Part shown: piece after piece, positions 25,207 through 35,547 of the stretch
How the letters are laid out: every line of letters starts with the position of its first letter
Numbering within the stretch: position 1 is the stretch's first letter
NCBI GenBank assembly: GCA_026399515.1
Contig: JAPLQT010000048.1
Location: forward strand, 1-64,000
Length of the DNA stretch: 64,000 nucleotides
Reading direction: 5' to 3'
From: Pseudomonadota bacterium
Lineage (GTDB): Bacteria; Pseudomonadota; Gammaproteobacteria; Burkholderiales; Rhodocyclaceae
Position numbers and translations under genes: made by a program
The notes under the pieces: generated by a model
What the model was told of the DNA's origin: nothing
Database searches by the model: none
The model's input: only the letters and a program-made list of their open reading frames with translations

Positions 25207-28125
25207 ATGCCAACAAACACGCTCCACACCGGTGAAACCGTTTCAAATCAATCTATTACATCTTACACTCTGCCGACCCCTCAGGAGATCACGGGCCTCG
25301 TGCTGATCGAAAAGTATGCCAAAGGCAACGAATCGAACGTCGCCGAAGTGCGCATGCGCGTTGCCCGCGCCTTGGCTTCGGTGGAAGCCGAGGAAAAGCG
25401 TGGATTCTGGGAAACGCGCTTCCTCGAAGCGCAGGAAAATGGCTTCGTGCCGGCCGGCCGCATCAACTCCGCCGCCGGCACCGATCTGTGCGCCACCCTG
25501 ATCAACTGTTTCGTCCAGCCGGTGGGCGATTCGATCTCCGAAGTCGTCGACGGCCGCCCCGGCATCTACACCGCCCTGCAACAAGCCGCCGAGACCATGC
25601 GGCGCGGCGGCGGCGTCGGCTATGACTTCTCCTCCATCCGCCCGATCGGCGCCCATGTCAAAGGCACCCAGTCGCGCGCCTCCGGCCCGGTCTCCTACAT
25701 GCGCGTGTTCGACCGCTCCTGCGAGACGGTCGAATCCGCCGGCAGCCGCCGCGGCGCGCAAATGGGCGTGCTGCGTTGCGACCATCCCGACATCGAGGAA
25801 TTCATACACGCCAAGGACAAGGGCGATCTCACCAACTTCAACATCTCTGTCGGCGTAAGCGACGAATTCATGCAGGCCGTCGAAACCGACGGCGAAGTGG
25901 AACTGGTGCACAAGGCCAAACCCTCGGCCGATTTCCTGGAGGCCGGCGCCTACCAGCGCGAAGACGACGGCAGCGGCCTGTGGGTATATCGCAAGCTCAA
26001 GGCGCGCGAGTTGTGGGAACAGATCATGCGCTCGACCTACGATCACGCCGAGCCGGGCATCCTGTTCCTGGACCGCATGAACCGCGACAACAACCTGTAT
26101 TACTGCGAGACCATCGAGGCCACCAACCCGTGCGCCGAGCAACCGCTGCCGCCCTACGGCTGCTGCTGCCTGGGTTCGATCAACCTGACGCTGTTCATCG
26201 AGGCACCGTTCTCCGAACAGGCCACCTTCAACTACACCGCCTTCGGCAAGGTCATCGACACCTCGGTGCGCATGCTCGACGACGTGCTCGACGCCACTCA
26301 CTGGCCGCTCGAACAACAACTCGCCGAAGCCCGCGCCAAGCGCCGCGTCGGCCTCGGCTTCACCGGCCTGGGCGACGCGCTGATCATGCTGCGCCAGCGT
26401 TACGACACCATCGAGGCGCGCGCCACGGCCACCAAGATTTCCGAATTCATGCGCGACCGCGCCTACCTGGCCTCGGTCGACCTGGCCAAGGAACGCGGCG
26501 CCTTCCCGCTGTTCAACGCCGACATGTATTTGTCCGGCGGCAACTTCGCCTCGCGCCTGCCGGTCGAGATCAAGGAACAGATCCGCAAGCACGGCATCCG
26601 CAATTCCCACCTGCTGTCGATCGCGCCCACCGGCACGATCTCGCTGGCTTTCGCCGACAACGCCAGCAACGGCATCGAGCCACCCTTCTCGTGGACCTAC
26701 ACGCGCAAGAAGCGCATGGGCGACGGCACCTTCAAGGAGTATGCGGTTGAGGATTACGCCTGGCGCTACTACAAGCACCTCGGCGGCAATGTCTCCAAGC
26801 TGCCGGAATATTTCGTCACGGCCCTGGAAATCTCCGCCGAGGCGCACAAGGACATGGTCGCCGCAGTGGCGCCGTATGTGGACACCTCGATCTCGAAGAC
26901 CGTCAACGTGCCCGAGGACTACCCCTACACCGAGTTCGAGAATCTCTACATGGCGGCCTGGAAGGCCGGCCTGAAGGGGCTCGCCACCTACCGGCCGAAC
27001 GCCGTGCTGGGCAGCGTGCTGTCGGTCACCGACAGCAAGGCGACCGAGAAGAAGTCCCCCAAGGGGATTTCCTCCGGGGCACACCCCCAGGACGTCGTCA
27101 TCAGCGGCGCCAATCGCCGCCTCTCCATCGGTTCGCTGCCGGCGCCGGTGCTGGCCTCACTGCGCTGGCCCGGCCGGCCACGCCTGACCGACGGCAACGC
27201 CGCCTGGACTTACATGATCGAATCGCCGCACGGCGAGTTCGCGCTGTTCGTCGGCCACATCGCCAACGGCAAGCAAGTCCCATTCGAAGTCTGGGTGAAC
27301 GGTTCCGAGCAGCCGCGCGGCCTCGGCGCCGTCGCCAAGACGCTGTCCATGGACATGCGCGCCAACGACCGCGGCTGGCTGAAGCTGAAGCTCGACGTGC
27401 TGGCCAGGACCATCGGCGACGAATCCTTCAACATGCATTTCCCGCCGCACGGCGAACAGAAGCTGATGCCCGGGGTTGTCTCGGCAGTCGCCCAGGTGAT
27501 CCGCTACCGCTGCGAACAGATCGGCGCTTTCGAAGGCAATGACCCGACGCCGGTGATCGACACCATGTTCAGCCGCGACGAACCGAAGACCGGCACCGAC
27601 GGCACCCTGTCGTGGACGGTGGACATCGTCAATCCCGCCGCCGGCGAGGAATTCGTCCTCGGCCTAAAGGAAATCACCCTGCCCGATGGCGTCACCCGCC
27701 CCTACTCGTTGTGGCTGTCGGGCAATTATCCGCGCGCCCTGGACGGCCTCACTAAGCTGTTGTCGCTCGACATGCGGGTGATGGACCCGGCCTGGATCGG
27801 CATGAAGCTGCGCAAACTGCTCAACTACCCCGAGCCGCTCGGCGATTTCATGGCCTTCGTTCCCGGCACGCGCCGCCAGCAAAACTGGCCCTCAACGGTG
27901 GCCTACATCGCCCGGCTGGTGATCCACCGCTACGCCATGCTCGGCATCCTCGACGAGAACGGCTACCCGACCCGCGAGATGGGCATCCTCGAAGCCCCGC
28001 GCGAAAAAGGCGGCGCCAAAATCATGCAGGGTGCGCTGTGCGGCGAATGCGGCAACTTCACCGTGATCCGCAAGGACGGTTGCGATTTCTGCAGCGCCTG
28101 CGGCGCAGTGGGGAGTTGTGGCTGA
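25207..28125 (+). CDS. nrdJ: Adenosylcobalamin-dependent ribonucleotide reductase (class II)
   Basis: A 972-residue protein from ATG 25207; an in-frame upstream ATG/GTG region from 25147 gives an unlikely leader. It catalyses ribonucleotide to deoxyribonucleotide reduction with B12, independent of oxygen. Signatures: LINCFVQPV (first cysteine), [22 protein letters not shown]-type active-site loop ([13 protein letters not shown] visible), and the second-half [24 protein letters not shown]. Residues after about 620 are the NrdJ extension, with two TSCPD-like repeats and a C-terminal zinc ribbon [21 protein letters not shown]-rich stretch at about 27053-27090 encodes a low-complexity linker ([15 protein letters not shown]) between the catalytic core and the extension. 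A strong terminator follows. Confidence 0.95.
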   Translation: MPTNTLHTGETVSNQSITSYTLPTPQEITGLVLIEKYAKGNESNVAEVRMRVARALASVEAEEKRGFWETRFLEAQENGFVPAGRINSAAGTDLCATLINCFVQPVGDSISEVVDGRPGIYTALQQAAETMRRGGGVGYDFSSIRPIGAHVKGTQSRASGPVSYMRVFDRSCETVESAGSRRGAQMGVLRCDHPDIEEFIHAKDKGDLTNFNISVGVSDEFMQAVETDGEVELVHKAKPSADFLEAGAYQREDDGSGLWVYRKLKARELWEQIMRSTYDHAEPGILFLDRMNRDNNLYYCETIEATNPCAEQPLPPYGCCCLGSINLTLFIEAPFSEQATFNYTAFGKVIDTSVRMLDDVLDATHWPLEQQLAEARAKRRVGLGFTGLGDALIMLRQRYDTIEARATATKISEFMRDRAYLASVDLAKERGAFPLFNADMYLSGGNFASRLPVEIKEQIRKHGIRNSHLLSIAPTGTISLAFADNASNGIEPPFSWTYTRKKRMGDGTFKEYAVEDYAWRYYKHLGGNVSKLPEYFVTALEISAEAHKDMVAAVAPYVDTSISKTVNVPEDYPYTEFENLYMAAWKAGLKGLATYRPNAVLGSVLSVTDSKATEKKSPKGISSGAHPQDVVISGANRRLSIGSLPAPVLASLRWPGRPRLTDGNAAWTYMIESPHGEFALFVGHIANGKQVPFEVWVNGSEQPRGLGAVAKTLSMDMRANDRGWLKLKLDVLARTIGDESFNMHFPPHGEQKLMPGVVSAVAQVIRYRCEQIGAFEGNDPTPVIDTMFSRDEPKTGTDGTLSWTVDIVNPAAGEEFVLGLKEITLPDGVTRPYSLWLSGNYPRALDGLTKLLSLDMRVMDPAWIGMKLRKLLNYPEPLGDFMAFVPGTRRQQNWPSTVAYIARLVIHRYAMLGILDENGYPTREMGILEAPREKGGAKIMQGALCGECGNFTVIRKDGCDFCSACGAVGSCG

Positions 28126-28222
28126 ATTCCACCGGGGAGCCCAAGTATTGTCTTTGTGGGAACCCACATAGTGTGCAATAGACGGGGTTCGCAACTCTAG
28201 GTTATTAATGCAGAAAATGACC

Positions 28223-28260
28223 AATGGGTACGTTAGTTTCTACTAACGTACCCATTTTTT
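28223..28260 (+). terminator. Strong Rho-independent terminator after nrdJ
   Basis: A perfect 15-bp stem, AATGGGTACGTTAGT (28223-28237) with its complement at 28242-28256, has a 4-nt loop and is followed by a run of T residues. It ends the ribonucleotide reductase transcript about 100 bp after the stop codon. Confidence 0.9.
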
Positions 28261-28595
28261 GTTAGTGAGTCGAGGCAATCCGCGCGTCGGCTATGCGATA
28301 TTATCGTCATGAGCCGCAACGCTCCCTTCGAGGGTGGGCTACCGAGTATTGCTGCGCCTTCTCGGCGCGGTAGTGCCCGTCATGACGCATGACGTTGCGC
28401 CTCAGTTCCCCTCTTCTTCGGAGGACTTTGCACTTACTTTGTAAATCCGCACTCGAGCCTGTTCAGGCCAAGCGCGGCAGCTACAAAATAATACAACCAG
28501 AGACACTACCTTTCGCTTCTTGTTCTGGCTCCCGCCATCATCTATACGTATTATGACTAGATAGACAGATATAACCGATCGCTGAAGTGATTCAA
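28261..28595. other. Intergenic region before the GGDEF-EAL gene
   Basis: AT content rises here relative to the flanks. I see no gene, RNA or clear operator. It probably holds the promoter of the signalling operon starting at 28596, for example around TATACGTATTATGAC (about 28542-28556). Confidence 0.35.
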
Positions 28596-31500
28596 ATGAT
28601 GTTACGCTCGAATTCAACTTTGTTATGGCAGACGCTCGCCAAGGGCGCCGGACTTGTCAGCGTCGTGGTCGGGCTGTCCGTCCTGATCGGCTGGCTGCTC
28701 GACAATGCAGTATTGAAGAGCATCCATCCCGGTTTGGTAGCGATGAAAGCCAATACCGCAGCGGGGTTCTGTTTGTCAGGTGTTGCGCTCTGCTTGAAAA
28801 GTCATACCCCCGCACAATCTTCGGCGTTCTGGCGTCGAATCAGGCAGGCCTGCGCCGGTGGCGTGGCGCTGCTGGGTTTACTTACGCTGGTTGAATACAT
28901 CGCTGGCGTCAACCTCGACATAGACCAACTGCTTTTTAATGAAGCACCGGGCGCCATCGGCACCCTGGCGCCGGGCCGGATGGCACCTGCCTCTGCGCTG
29001 TGTTTCCTGTTCCTCGGGATGGCGCTGCTGCTGAGCGAATCATCGCTTCTGGGTGGTCGCCTGGTGTTTGCCCTGGTGGTGCTGGTGGCTCTGCTCGCCT
29101 TGACGGCGGGGCTGGGTTTTCTCTATGGCGCTCCTTTGGTTTCCGGCCTCGGCTATTACACCCAGATGGCCATGCATACGGTGCTGGCGTTTCTCGTGCT
29201 CGCCGCGGGAATGCTCTGTCTGACCCCTGACCGGGGACTGATTGCTTTAATCAGAAACCAAGGCACAGGTGGCGTGATCACCCGTAGCCTACTTCCAGTC
29301 GCGATCATCCTGCCGATGATACTGGAGTATTTGAACCAGACCGGCAAGCGTGCGGGATTTGTCGAGGCGCAGTTTGGCGTGGTGCTGGTCGACGTCGTCA
29401 ACATCCTGGTGTTCGTAGCGCTGATTGTTTGGGTCGCCCTAGCTATATCCCGCGCCGATTGCGAACGCGGCCGCATGCAGGAAGCAATACGGAAAAGCGA
29501 GGGGCTCTATCGTTCATTGTTCGAGAATATGCTCGAAGGCTACGCCTATTGCCGCATGCTGTTCGTGAATGGCGCGCCCGTGGATTTTGTCTATCTGAAG
29601 GTCAACACGGCCTTCGAGACGCTGACCGGAATAAAAAACGTCGTCGGCCGGAAGGTCAGCGAGGTGATTCCGGGCATGCGCGAAACCAGCCCCGCCTTGT
29701 TCGAAATTTATGGCCGGGTGTCTCTGAGCGGAAAAGCCGAGCAGTGCGAAACCTATGTGGAAGCCTTGGGCATGTGGTTTTCAATCTCGGTCTATAGTCC
29801 GGAGCCGGAATATTTCGTCGCCATCTTCGACGTGATCACCGCTCGCAAGCAAGCGGAAGCAGCAGCCCGCGCCGCCCAGGCGGAAACCTCGCGTCTGCTG
29901 GCCGAGTCCAACCAGGCGCGGTTGGTATTGTTGAGCATGATGGAAGATCAGAAGACGACGCAGGCGGCACTGCTGAGCAGCGAAAGGCGATTCCGGGCAC
30001 TCATCGAGAATGCGTCGGACATCACCGTCGTGGTCAGCGCAAGCGGACACATCAATTATGTGAGTCCTTCGGTGACGCGCATCGCCGGTTACCAGCCGAG
30101 TGAGCTGGTCCGCCAAAGCATGCTGGCATTGATCCACCCGGACGAGCAGCAGCTTGCGTCCGCCAACTTCAAGAAGATCGTCGCGGCCGAACCCGAAGCC
30201 CTGCAACGCGTCGAAAGGCGTTACCGGCTCAAGGACGGCTCATGGCGCACCTTTGAGACGGTGGGAAAGAATTTGCTGACCGATCCGGCGATCGCCGGAA
30301 TCATTGTCAACATGCGCGACATCACTGAACGCAAACAAGCGGAGGAGACCCTGCGCCTGGCTGATCGGGTATTCCGCAGCACAGTAGAGGGGATCGCCGT
30401 GACGGACGTCCACGCCGATATCGTTGCCGTTAATCCGGCCTTCGAGGCCATCACCGGCTACAGCCAAGCCGAGGTTCTGGGCAAAAATCCGCGCTTGCTC
30501 CAGTCTGGTCGCCAGGATCAGGCTTTTTATCGCGAGCTGTGGGCTGGCCTGCTGGCGACCGGTCAATGGCGCGGCGAGTTGTGGAACCGACGCAAGAACG
30601 GCGAGGCCTATCCGGAATGGCTCACCCTCAGCACCGTCAAGGACGCGCAAGGCAGCACCACAAACTATGTGGGCGTGTTCAGCGATATCAGCTCGGTCAA
30701 AGAGGCGCAGCAGCAAATCGAGTTTCTCACTCACCACGACGCGTTAACTCACTTGCCTAACCGTACCTTGCTCAAGGATCGCTTGAACCAGGGCTTGCAG
30801 CGCGCCAATCGCGAGAACAGCCCGCTGGCGCTGCTTTACCTTGGCCTCGACCATTTTAAGAACATCAATGAAACCCTGGGGCACGCCGTGGGGGACTCGG
30901 TATTGCAGGAAGTGGTGCGACGCCTGGCAGGGGTAACGCGCGCCGGCGACACCCTGGCCCGCTTGGCGGGCGACGAATTCGTACTGCTGCTCGAAGATGA
31001 TGTTGTGGCCCAACAAATAGCGGTGGCAAGAAAATTGCTCGAATTATTTACCGCACCGGTCCTCATTGACGGTCAGGAACTGGAGGTTACCGCAAGCATC
31101 GGCATCAGCGTCTACCCCGACGACGGTATCGACACCGATACGCTGTTGAAGCATGCCGACCAGGCCATGCACAATGCCAAGGCAGAAGGGCGGAACACCT
31201 ACCGTTTTTTCGACCCGGCGCTTTCCGCCGGCTTGCTTGAGCGTATGCTCATGGAAAAAGCGCTGCGCAGTGCGCTGACCCAAAATCAACTGGTGCTCCA
31301 TTACCAGCCACAGGTGGATTTGTATAGCGGCGAAATCGTCGTGCTGGAAGCCTTGTTGCGTTGGCAACATCCGGACAAGGGCCTGTTGCTGCCAGGCGAA
31401 TTCATTTCACTGGCGGAAGAAACCGATTTGATCGTACCGATCGGCGCCTGGGTGCTGGCTACGGCTTGTCACCAGTTGCAGACTTGGCATGCCGCAGGCC

Positions 31501-32438
31501 ATACCGAACTGCGCGTGGCGATCAATGTATCGACCTTGCAGTTTACCCATGGCGCCTTGGTGGAAACCATAGCGCAAGTGCTGCACGATAACGGACTGGA
31601 CGGCTGTTACGTCGAGCTGGAATTGACCGAAAGTCTGGTCATGTTTGATTTCAGCAAAACCGAGGCTTTGCTTAAGCAGCTCAAGTCGCTGGGCGTTTGG
31701 CTCGCGATCGACAATTTCGGCCTTGGCAGTTCCAGCTTGAGTTACCTCAAACACTTCCCCATTGATACGCTGAAAATCGATAGATCTTTCATCGACGGAA
31801 TTGTCACCGACCTTGACGATGCCTCCATCGTGCAGGCGATTATCGCAATGGGCCATGGTTTGCAGTTGAAGGTCGTCGCCGAAGGGGTGGAAACAGAGGC
31901 CCAGGTGGGCTATTTGCGCACGCTGCATTGCGATAAGATGCAGGGCTTCCACTTTAGCCACGCCTTGCCTGCCGAGGAAATTCCCGCGCTGCTGAGTGCG
32001 CATAAATCCCTGGTGACCCGCTCTGAGGCTGGCGGTGGACGGGTGCTGCTGCTGGTGGACGACGAAGCGAACATCTTGTCCGCCCTGAAGCGCGTGCTTC
32101 GGCGCGACGATTACCAAATCCTGACCGCCGCCAGCGCCGAGGAAGGACTGGAACTGCTGGCGCGGCACGAAGTCGGCGTGCTGTTGTCCGACCAACGCAT
32201 GCCGGGTATGAGCGGCACGGAGTTCCTCAGCCAAGTCAAGGTGATGTATCCTAATATCATACGGATGATCTTGAGCGGCTACACCGACGTGAATAGCATC
32301 ACCGACGCCATCAACCGCGGCGAAGTGTACAAGTTTCTCACCAAACCATGGGAAGACGAGCCTTTGCGCGAGGCACTCAGAGAGGCTTTCATGCATTACG
32401 AAATTGCTAAGGATGCACCTGCGGGCGAGCATCCATAA
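28596..32438 (+). CDS. Membrane PAS-GGDEF-EAL-REC signalling protein
   Basis: About 1280 residues. ATG 28596 is preferred over an upstream GTG at 28587 because of the GAAGTG sequence before it. The N-terminal membrane sensor has about eight TMs (to about residue 290). PAS domains lie at about 305-425, 465-580 and 590-710. The GGDEF domain has AGDEF in place of GGDEF (LARLAGDEFVLLLE). The EAL domain has EALLRW, INVSTLQF, ELTES, KIDRSFI and GVETEAQ, but DNFGLG replaces the usual DDFGTG, losing a metal-binding Asp. A C-terminal receiver (about 1150-1270) with LLSDQRMPGMSG resembles receivers of HD-GYP regulators. It is first in an operon with a PAS kinase and a double receiver. Both catalytic domains may be weak or regulatory. 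Confidence 0.9.
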   Translation: MMLRSNSTLLWQTLAKGAGLVSVVVGLSVLIGWLLDNAVLKSIHPGLVAMKANTAAGFCLSGVALCLKSHTPAQSSAFWRRIRQACAGGVALLGLLTLVEYIAGVNLDIDQLLFNEAPGAIGTLAPGRMAPASALCFLFLGMALLLSESSLLGGRLVFALVVLVALLALTAGLGFLYGAPLVSGLGYYTQMAMHTVLAFLVLAAGMLCLTPDRGLIALIRNQGTGGVITRSLLPVAIILPMILEYLNQTGKRAGFVEAQFGVVLVDVVNILVFVALIVWVALAISRADCERGRMQEAIRKSEGLYRSLFENMLEGYAYCRMLFVNGAPVDFVYLKVNTAFETLTGIKNVVGRKVSEVIPGMRETSPALFEIYGRVSLSGKAEQCETYVEALGMWFSISVYSPEPEYFVAIFDVITARKQAEAAARAAQAETSRLLAESNQARLVLLSMMEDQKTTQAALLSSERRFRALIENASDITVVVSASGHINYVSPSVTRIAGYQPSELVRQSMLALIHPDEQQLASANFKKIVAAEPEALQRVERRYRLKDGSWRTFETVGKNLLTDPAIAGIIVNMRDITERKQAEETLRLADRVFRSTVEGIAVTDVHADIVAVNPAFEAITGYSQAEVLGKNPRLLQSGRQDQAFYRELWAGLLATGQWRGELWNRRKNGEAYPEWLTLSTVKDAQGSTTNYVGVFSDISSVKEAQQQIEFLTHHDALTHLPNRTLLKDRLNQGLQRANRENSPLALLYLGLDHFKNINETLGHAVGDSVLQEVVRRLAGVTRAGDTLARLAGDEFVLLLEDDVVAQQIAVARKLLELFTAPVLIDGQELEVTASIGISVYPDDGIDTDTLLKHADQAMHNAKAEGRNTYRFFDPALSAGLLERMLMEKALRSALTQNQLVLHYQPQVDLYSGEIVVLEALLRWQHPDKGLLLPGEFISLAEETDLIVPIGAWVLATACHQLQTWHAAGHTELRVAINVSTLQFTHGALVETIAQVLHDNGLDGCYVELELTESLVMFDFSKTEALLKQLKSLGVWLAIDNFGLGSSSLSYLKHFPIDTLKIDRSFIDGIVTDLDDASIVQAIIAMGHGLQLKVVAEGVETEAQVGYLRTLHCDKMQGFHFSHALPAEEIPALLSAHKSLVTRSEAGGGRVLLLVDDEANILSALKRVLRRDDYQILTAASAEEGLELLARHEVGVLLSDQRMPGMSGTEFLSQVKVMYPNIIRMILSGYTDVNSITDAINRGEVYKFLTKPWEDEPLREALREAFMHYEIAKDAPAGEHP

Positions 32439-32458
32439 CCCACGCCAGGAACCAACTG

Positions 32459-34213
32459 ATGGATACAGACCTTTCGCGTCCAGGAGTATCTCTGGAAGAG
32501 GAGCCGGACGAAAGTCTGACCACAGCGGATGCGCATACCTTGTTGGAAATCGCGGCGACGCACCGTATTGCCGTCGACGTAGCCAATGACCCGATCATCA
32601 TGGTTGATAATGAGGGAAAGATCGCGCTCTGGAACAAGGCGGCCGAGAAGCTCTTCGGCTATCCGGCGCACGAAGCTTTGGGCCGGGATGTGCACGCGTT
32701 GATAACCCCCCAGCGCTACCTGCCGGCCAGCACCCAGGCATTCAATCACTTCAAGACAACCGGAGAGGGCGCAGCACTTGGGAAAACGCTGGAATTGGCC
32801 GGCATCAGAAAAGGCGGCACCGAATTCCCGCTGGAGTTATCGCTAGCCGCGGAAAGCTTTCAGGGAAAATGGGTTGCCGTCGCGACAGTGCGTGACATCA
32901 CCGCGCACAAACAGGCGGGTTTGGCTTTGCAGCAGAGCGAAGCAAAATTTCGCGCCATCCTCGATAGCTCACCGGTAGCGCATGCCCTGAGCGACGCACA
33001 GGGAAATGTTACGCTGTTGAATTCGGCATTTATAAGGGCCTTTGGCTACACCCGGGAGGATATTCCCAACCTGGCAGCATGGTGGGCGAAAGCCTATCCT
33101 GACCCGGAGTATAGCCGCCGGGTGAAGACCGTTTGGCGGGATCACCTGGAAAAAGCCAAGCGCGAGGGAATCGAGTTCGAACCCCTGGAGGTCAATGTTT
33201 ACTGCAAGGATGGCAGAGTCCGTACCGTGCTGGTCAGTGCCGTCTCGCTCGGCGATTCATCCGGTGACGCCCATCTGGCCATTTTTTATGACATCACCGA
33301 ACGCAAGGTCGCCGAACAGCAGATTGAGCTGAAGATCGAGGACATCGCGAAAGTCAACGCCCAGTTGGTGGCGGCGAACCAACAACTCGGACATGCGCAG
33401 AATCAGTTGCTGCAATCTGAAAAGATGGCTTCGATCGGCCTGCTCGCGGCGGGGGTGGCGCATGAAATCAATAATCCCATCGGCTATGTATATTCGAATC
33501 TCGGCACGCTGGAAAAATACCTAACTGACATCTTCGCCGTTGTGGACAAATACGAAGCAGCGGAGCACCTGATTGATTGTCATACGCTTGAAATCGAGGA
33601 ACTCCGCCTGTTCAAGGCACAGATCGACCTCGACTATCTCCGCGAGGATATCCGGTCGCTCCTCGCTGAATCGCGCGAGGGCTTGATGCGAGTGAAGAAA
33701 ATCGTGGCCGACCTGAAGGACTTCTCCCATACCGGCAGTGAGGAGGAGTGGAAGTGGGTCGACATACATCAAGGCCTGGAGAGCACCCTGAGCGTGGTAT
33801 GGAACGAGTTGAAATACAAGTGCGAAGTAATCAAGGAATACGGCCAATTGCCACTGATCCAATGTTTACCGTCGCAACTCAATCAGGTCTTCATGAACCT
33901 GCTGGTGAATGCCGCGCAAGCCATCGAGGAACGCGGCGTCGTCACGATCCGCACCGGGGTGGCGGACGATCAAGTCTGGGTGGAGGTTGGCGATACCGGC
34001 AAGGGGATAGCGCCAGAAAACATGCAACGCCTGTTCGACCCCTTTTTCACCACCAAGCCGGTAGGCCAAGGCACCGGCCTGGGGTTGTCTGTGTCGTACA
34101 GCATCGTCGAGAAGCACCACGGCAGATTCGAAGTGAATAGCGTATTCGGCAAAGACGCCCAGTTCCGTGTCTGGTTGCCAGTACGACAAACGGATGAGGT
34201 GGCGCCGGCATAG
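32459..34213 (+). CDS. PAS-domain sensor histidine kinase (soluble, NtrB-like)
   Basis: A 584-residue kinase without TMs. There are two PAS domains (about 45-165, DPIIMVDNEGKIALWNKAAEKLFGY; and about 175-295) and a coiled coil (about 290-330). HisKA has its phosphoacceptor in LLAAGVAHEINNPIGYVYSNL, with an insertion-rich helix region after it. The HATPase has MNLLVNAAQAIEERG, DTGKGIAPENMQRLFDPFFTTK and GTGLGLSVSYSIVEKHHG. It starts 20 bp after the GGDEF-EAL gene and precedes the double receiver by 44 bp, so the three probably form one phosphorelay unit. The likely partners are the REC of the first protein and the two receivers of the third. Confidence 0.92.
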   Translation: MDTDLSRPGVSLEEEPDESLTTADAHTLLEIAATHRIAVDVANDPIIMVDNEGKIALWNKAAEKLFGYPAHEALGRDVHALITPQRYLPASTQAFNHFKTTGEGAALGKTLELAGIRKGGTEFPLELSLAAESFQGKWVAVATVRDITAHKQAGLALQQSEAKFRAILDSSPVAHALSDAQGNVTLLNSAFIRAFGYTREDIPNLAAWWAKAYPDPEYSRRVKTVWRDHLEKAKREGIEFEPLEVNVYCKDGRVRTVLVSAVSLGDSSGDAHLAIFYDITERKVAEQQIELKIEDIAKVNAQLVAANQQLGHAQNQLLQSEKMASIGLLAAGVAHEINNPIGYVYSNLGTLEKYLTDIFAVVDKYEAAEHLIDCHTLEIEELRLFKAQIDLDYLREDIRSLLAESREGLMRVKKIVADLKDFSHTGSEEEWKWVDIHQGLESTLSVVWNELKYKCEVIKEYGQLPLIQCLPSQLNQVFMNLLVNAAQAIEERGVVTIRTGVADDQVWVEVGDTGKGIAPENMQRLFDPFFTTKPVGQGTGLGLSVSYSIVEKHHGRFEVNSVFGKDAQFRVWLPVRQTDEVAPA

Positions 34214-34257
34214 GCGATTGAGAGTTCGGCAATAACCATTTTTCCAGGAGAAAGACC

Positions 34258-35238
34258 ATGAATGCGCAAGTACCTCACCAGGTTCTGATCGTTGATGATG
34301 AGCCGAATATCGTCAGTTCGGTGCGCCGCGAATTGATGGCTGCTTCTGGCAGCCATCGTTATTCAGTGGAAGGATTCACCGATCCCGCCCAGGCACTGGA
34401 ACGCGCGCGAACCCAACACTTCGATGTGGTGATCAGCGATTTCCGCATGCCAGGCATGGATGGCATGGCCTTCCTCAAGGCATTTGCGCAGATCCAGCCG
34501 GATTGCGCGCGCATGGTACTGAGCGGGCAAACTGATATGGCGACTCTGGTGAAAATGGTCAATGAAACCCACATTTACCGTTTCATTCCCAAACCCTGGC
34601 ATGACTATTATCTTAAGGGTTCGGTCGCGCAGGCGATTCAGTTCAACAGCGTGCTGCGGGAAAACAAGCAACTCGCGCAAGTGGTCCGCGATCTGAATAT
34701 TCCGATTCCATCCCTGATCGACAACAATATCGACCAAGTCCTGCTCGTTGACGACGATCCAAACATTCTCGGCAGCATGTCGCGCATACTCACCCATCAT
34801 TCACGCATGGACGATCTGTATTCGGCCATCCGCGCGGAAGTCTCCAGCAGCAGCGGCCCAGTTCTAGAAGAGGGAAAAATCAGCGTCCAGGTTACGCCGT
34901 CGCCGCTGCATGCATTGAAGATGGCCGACGCGATCAGTTACTCATGCATCGTTGCGGATTTCAAGATGCCGGAAATAAACGGTGCCGAACTCTTACAGAA
35001 ATTCATGGACAAGCAACCGGACTGTATCCGTATTCTGATCAGCGGCGTGATCAATCAGGAAGAACTGGTGTATGCGGTGGATTCGGCTTACATCTTTGGC
35101 TTCATCAGCAAGCCCTGGCAGGATTTCGAATTGAAAGCCATGCTTGCTCAGGCACTGGCCTATCGAAGAATGCTTGCCGAGAATCGACGCCTAGCCGAAA
35201 TGGTCAGGCAAGCCAGGAGAAATGCGTCCGAAGGATGA
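34258..35238 (+). CDS. Double-receiver response regulator
   Basis: A 326-residue protein made of two receivers. The first (about 6-130) has DDEPN, phosphoacceptor D61 in VVISDFRMPGMDG and Lys in FIPKPW. The second (about 165-300) has LLVDDDPN, an insertion after the first helix, Asp in CIVADFKMPEINGAE and Lys in FISKPW. A short helix (about 300-326) ends the protein. There is no DNA-binding or enzymatic domain. Receivers with a K-P-W end are typical of those coupled to HD-GYP and c-di-GMP proteins. Ribosome binding site AGGAGAAAGACC precedes ATG 34258. Confidence 0.9.
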   Translation: MNAQVPHQVLIVDDEPNIVSSVRRELMAASGSHRYSVEGFTDPAQALERARTQHFDVVISDFRMPGMDGMAFLKAFAQIQPDCARMVLSGQTDMATLVKMVNETHIYRFIPKPWHDYYLKGSVAQAIQFNSVLRENKQLAQVVRDLNIPIPSLIDNNIDQVLLVDDDPNILGSMSRILTHHSRMDDLYSAIRAEVSSSSGPVLEEGKISVQVTPSPLHALKMADAISYSCIVADFKMPEINGAELLQKFMDKQPDCIRILISGVINQEELVYAVDSAYIFGFISKPWQDFELKAMLAQALAYRRMLAENRRLAEMVRQARRNASEG

Positions 35239-35547
35239 TCCGGCAAAGTGCAAAATCGTTTTCGATAGTGGCAGGACATGCCCTGTCAGTCGGTGATCGG
35301 CTTTCGGCAGGACTCTTGATAATTCCCGCAACAGTTTCCGCTCGTGGTCGCGAATATCGAGATAAACACAGTTCCAGGACTGCGCAATGCGGTCGGCATT
35401 TCATTTCTTGTGAGCGTCGGCCAGAAAAGCCTATGCAGTAACCTCCTTTAGTTGTGAAGTAAGTCACAAGCGAAAGAAGTTGCGCGTGTTTTAATCATTC
35501 ATCGTCATTCGCCCGACGATTTTCGAATGATTGCCCAAGGAGACAAA
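35239..35547. other. Intergenic region upstream of the secreted protein
   Basis: Contains the CRP-type palindrome listed separately and an AT-rich tract after it (GTTTTAATCATTC, about 35488-35500) that may be the -10 region. No gene is seen. Confidence 0.4.
35452..35469. promoter_or_regulatory. Perfect CRP/FNR-superfamily operator
   Basis: TTGTGAAGTAAGTCACAA contains TGTGA-N6-TCACA, a perfect match to the CRP/Vfr core, extended to TTGTGA/TCACAA. It lies 78 bp upstream of the start of the secreted-protein gene, a usual place for activation. Which family member binds cannot be told from the site alone. Confidence 0.65.

Noticed and set aside
25243-27084. 613-codon reverse open frame
   Set aside because: Antisense to nrdJ, whose catalytic signatures are unambiguous on the plus strand.
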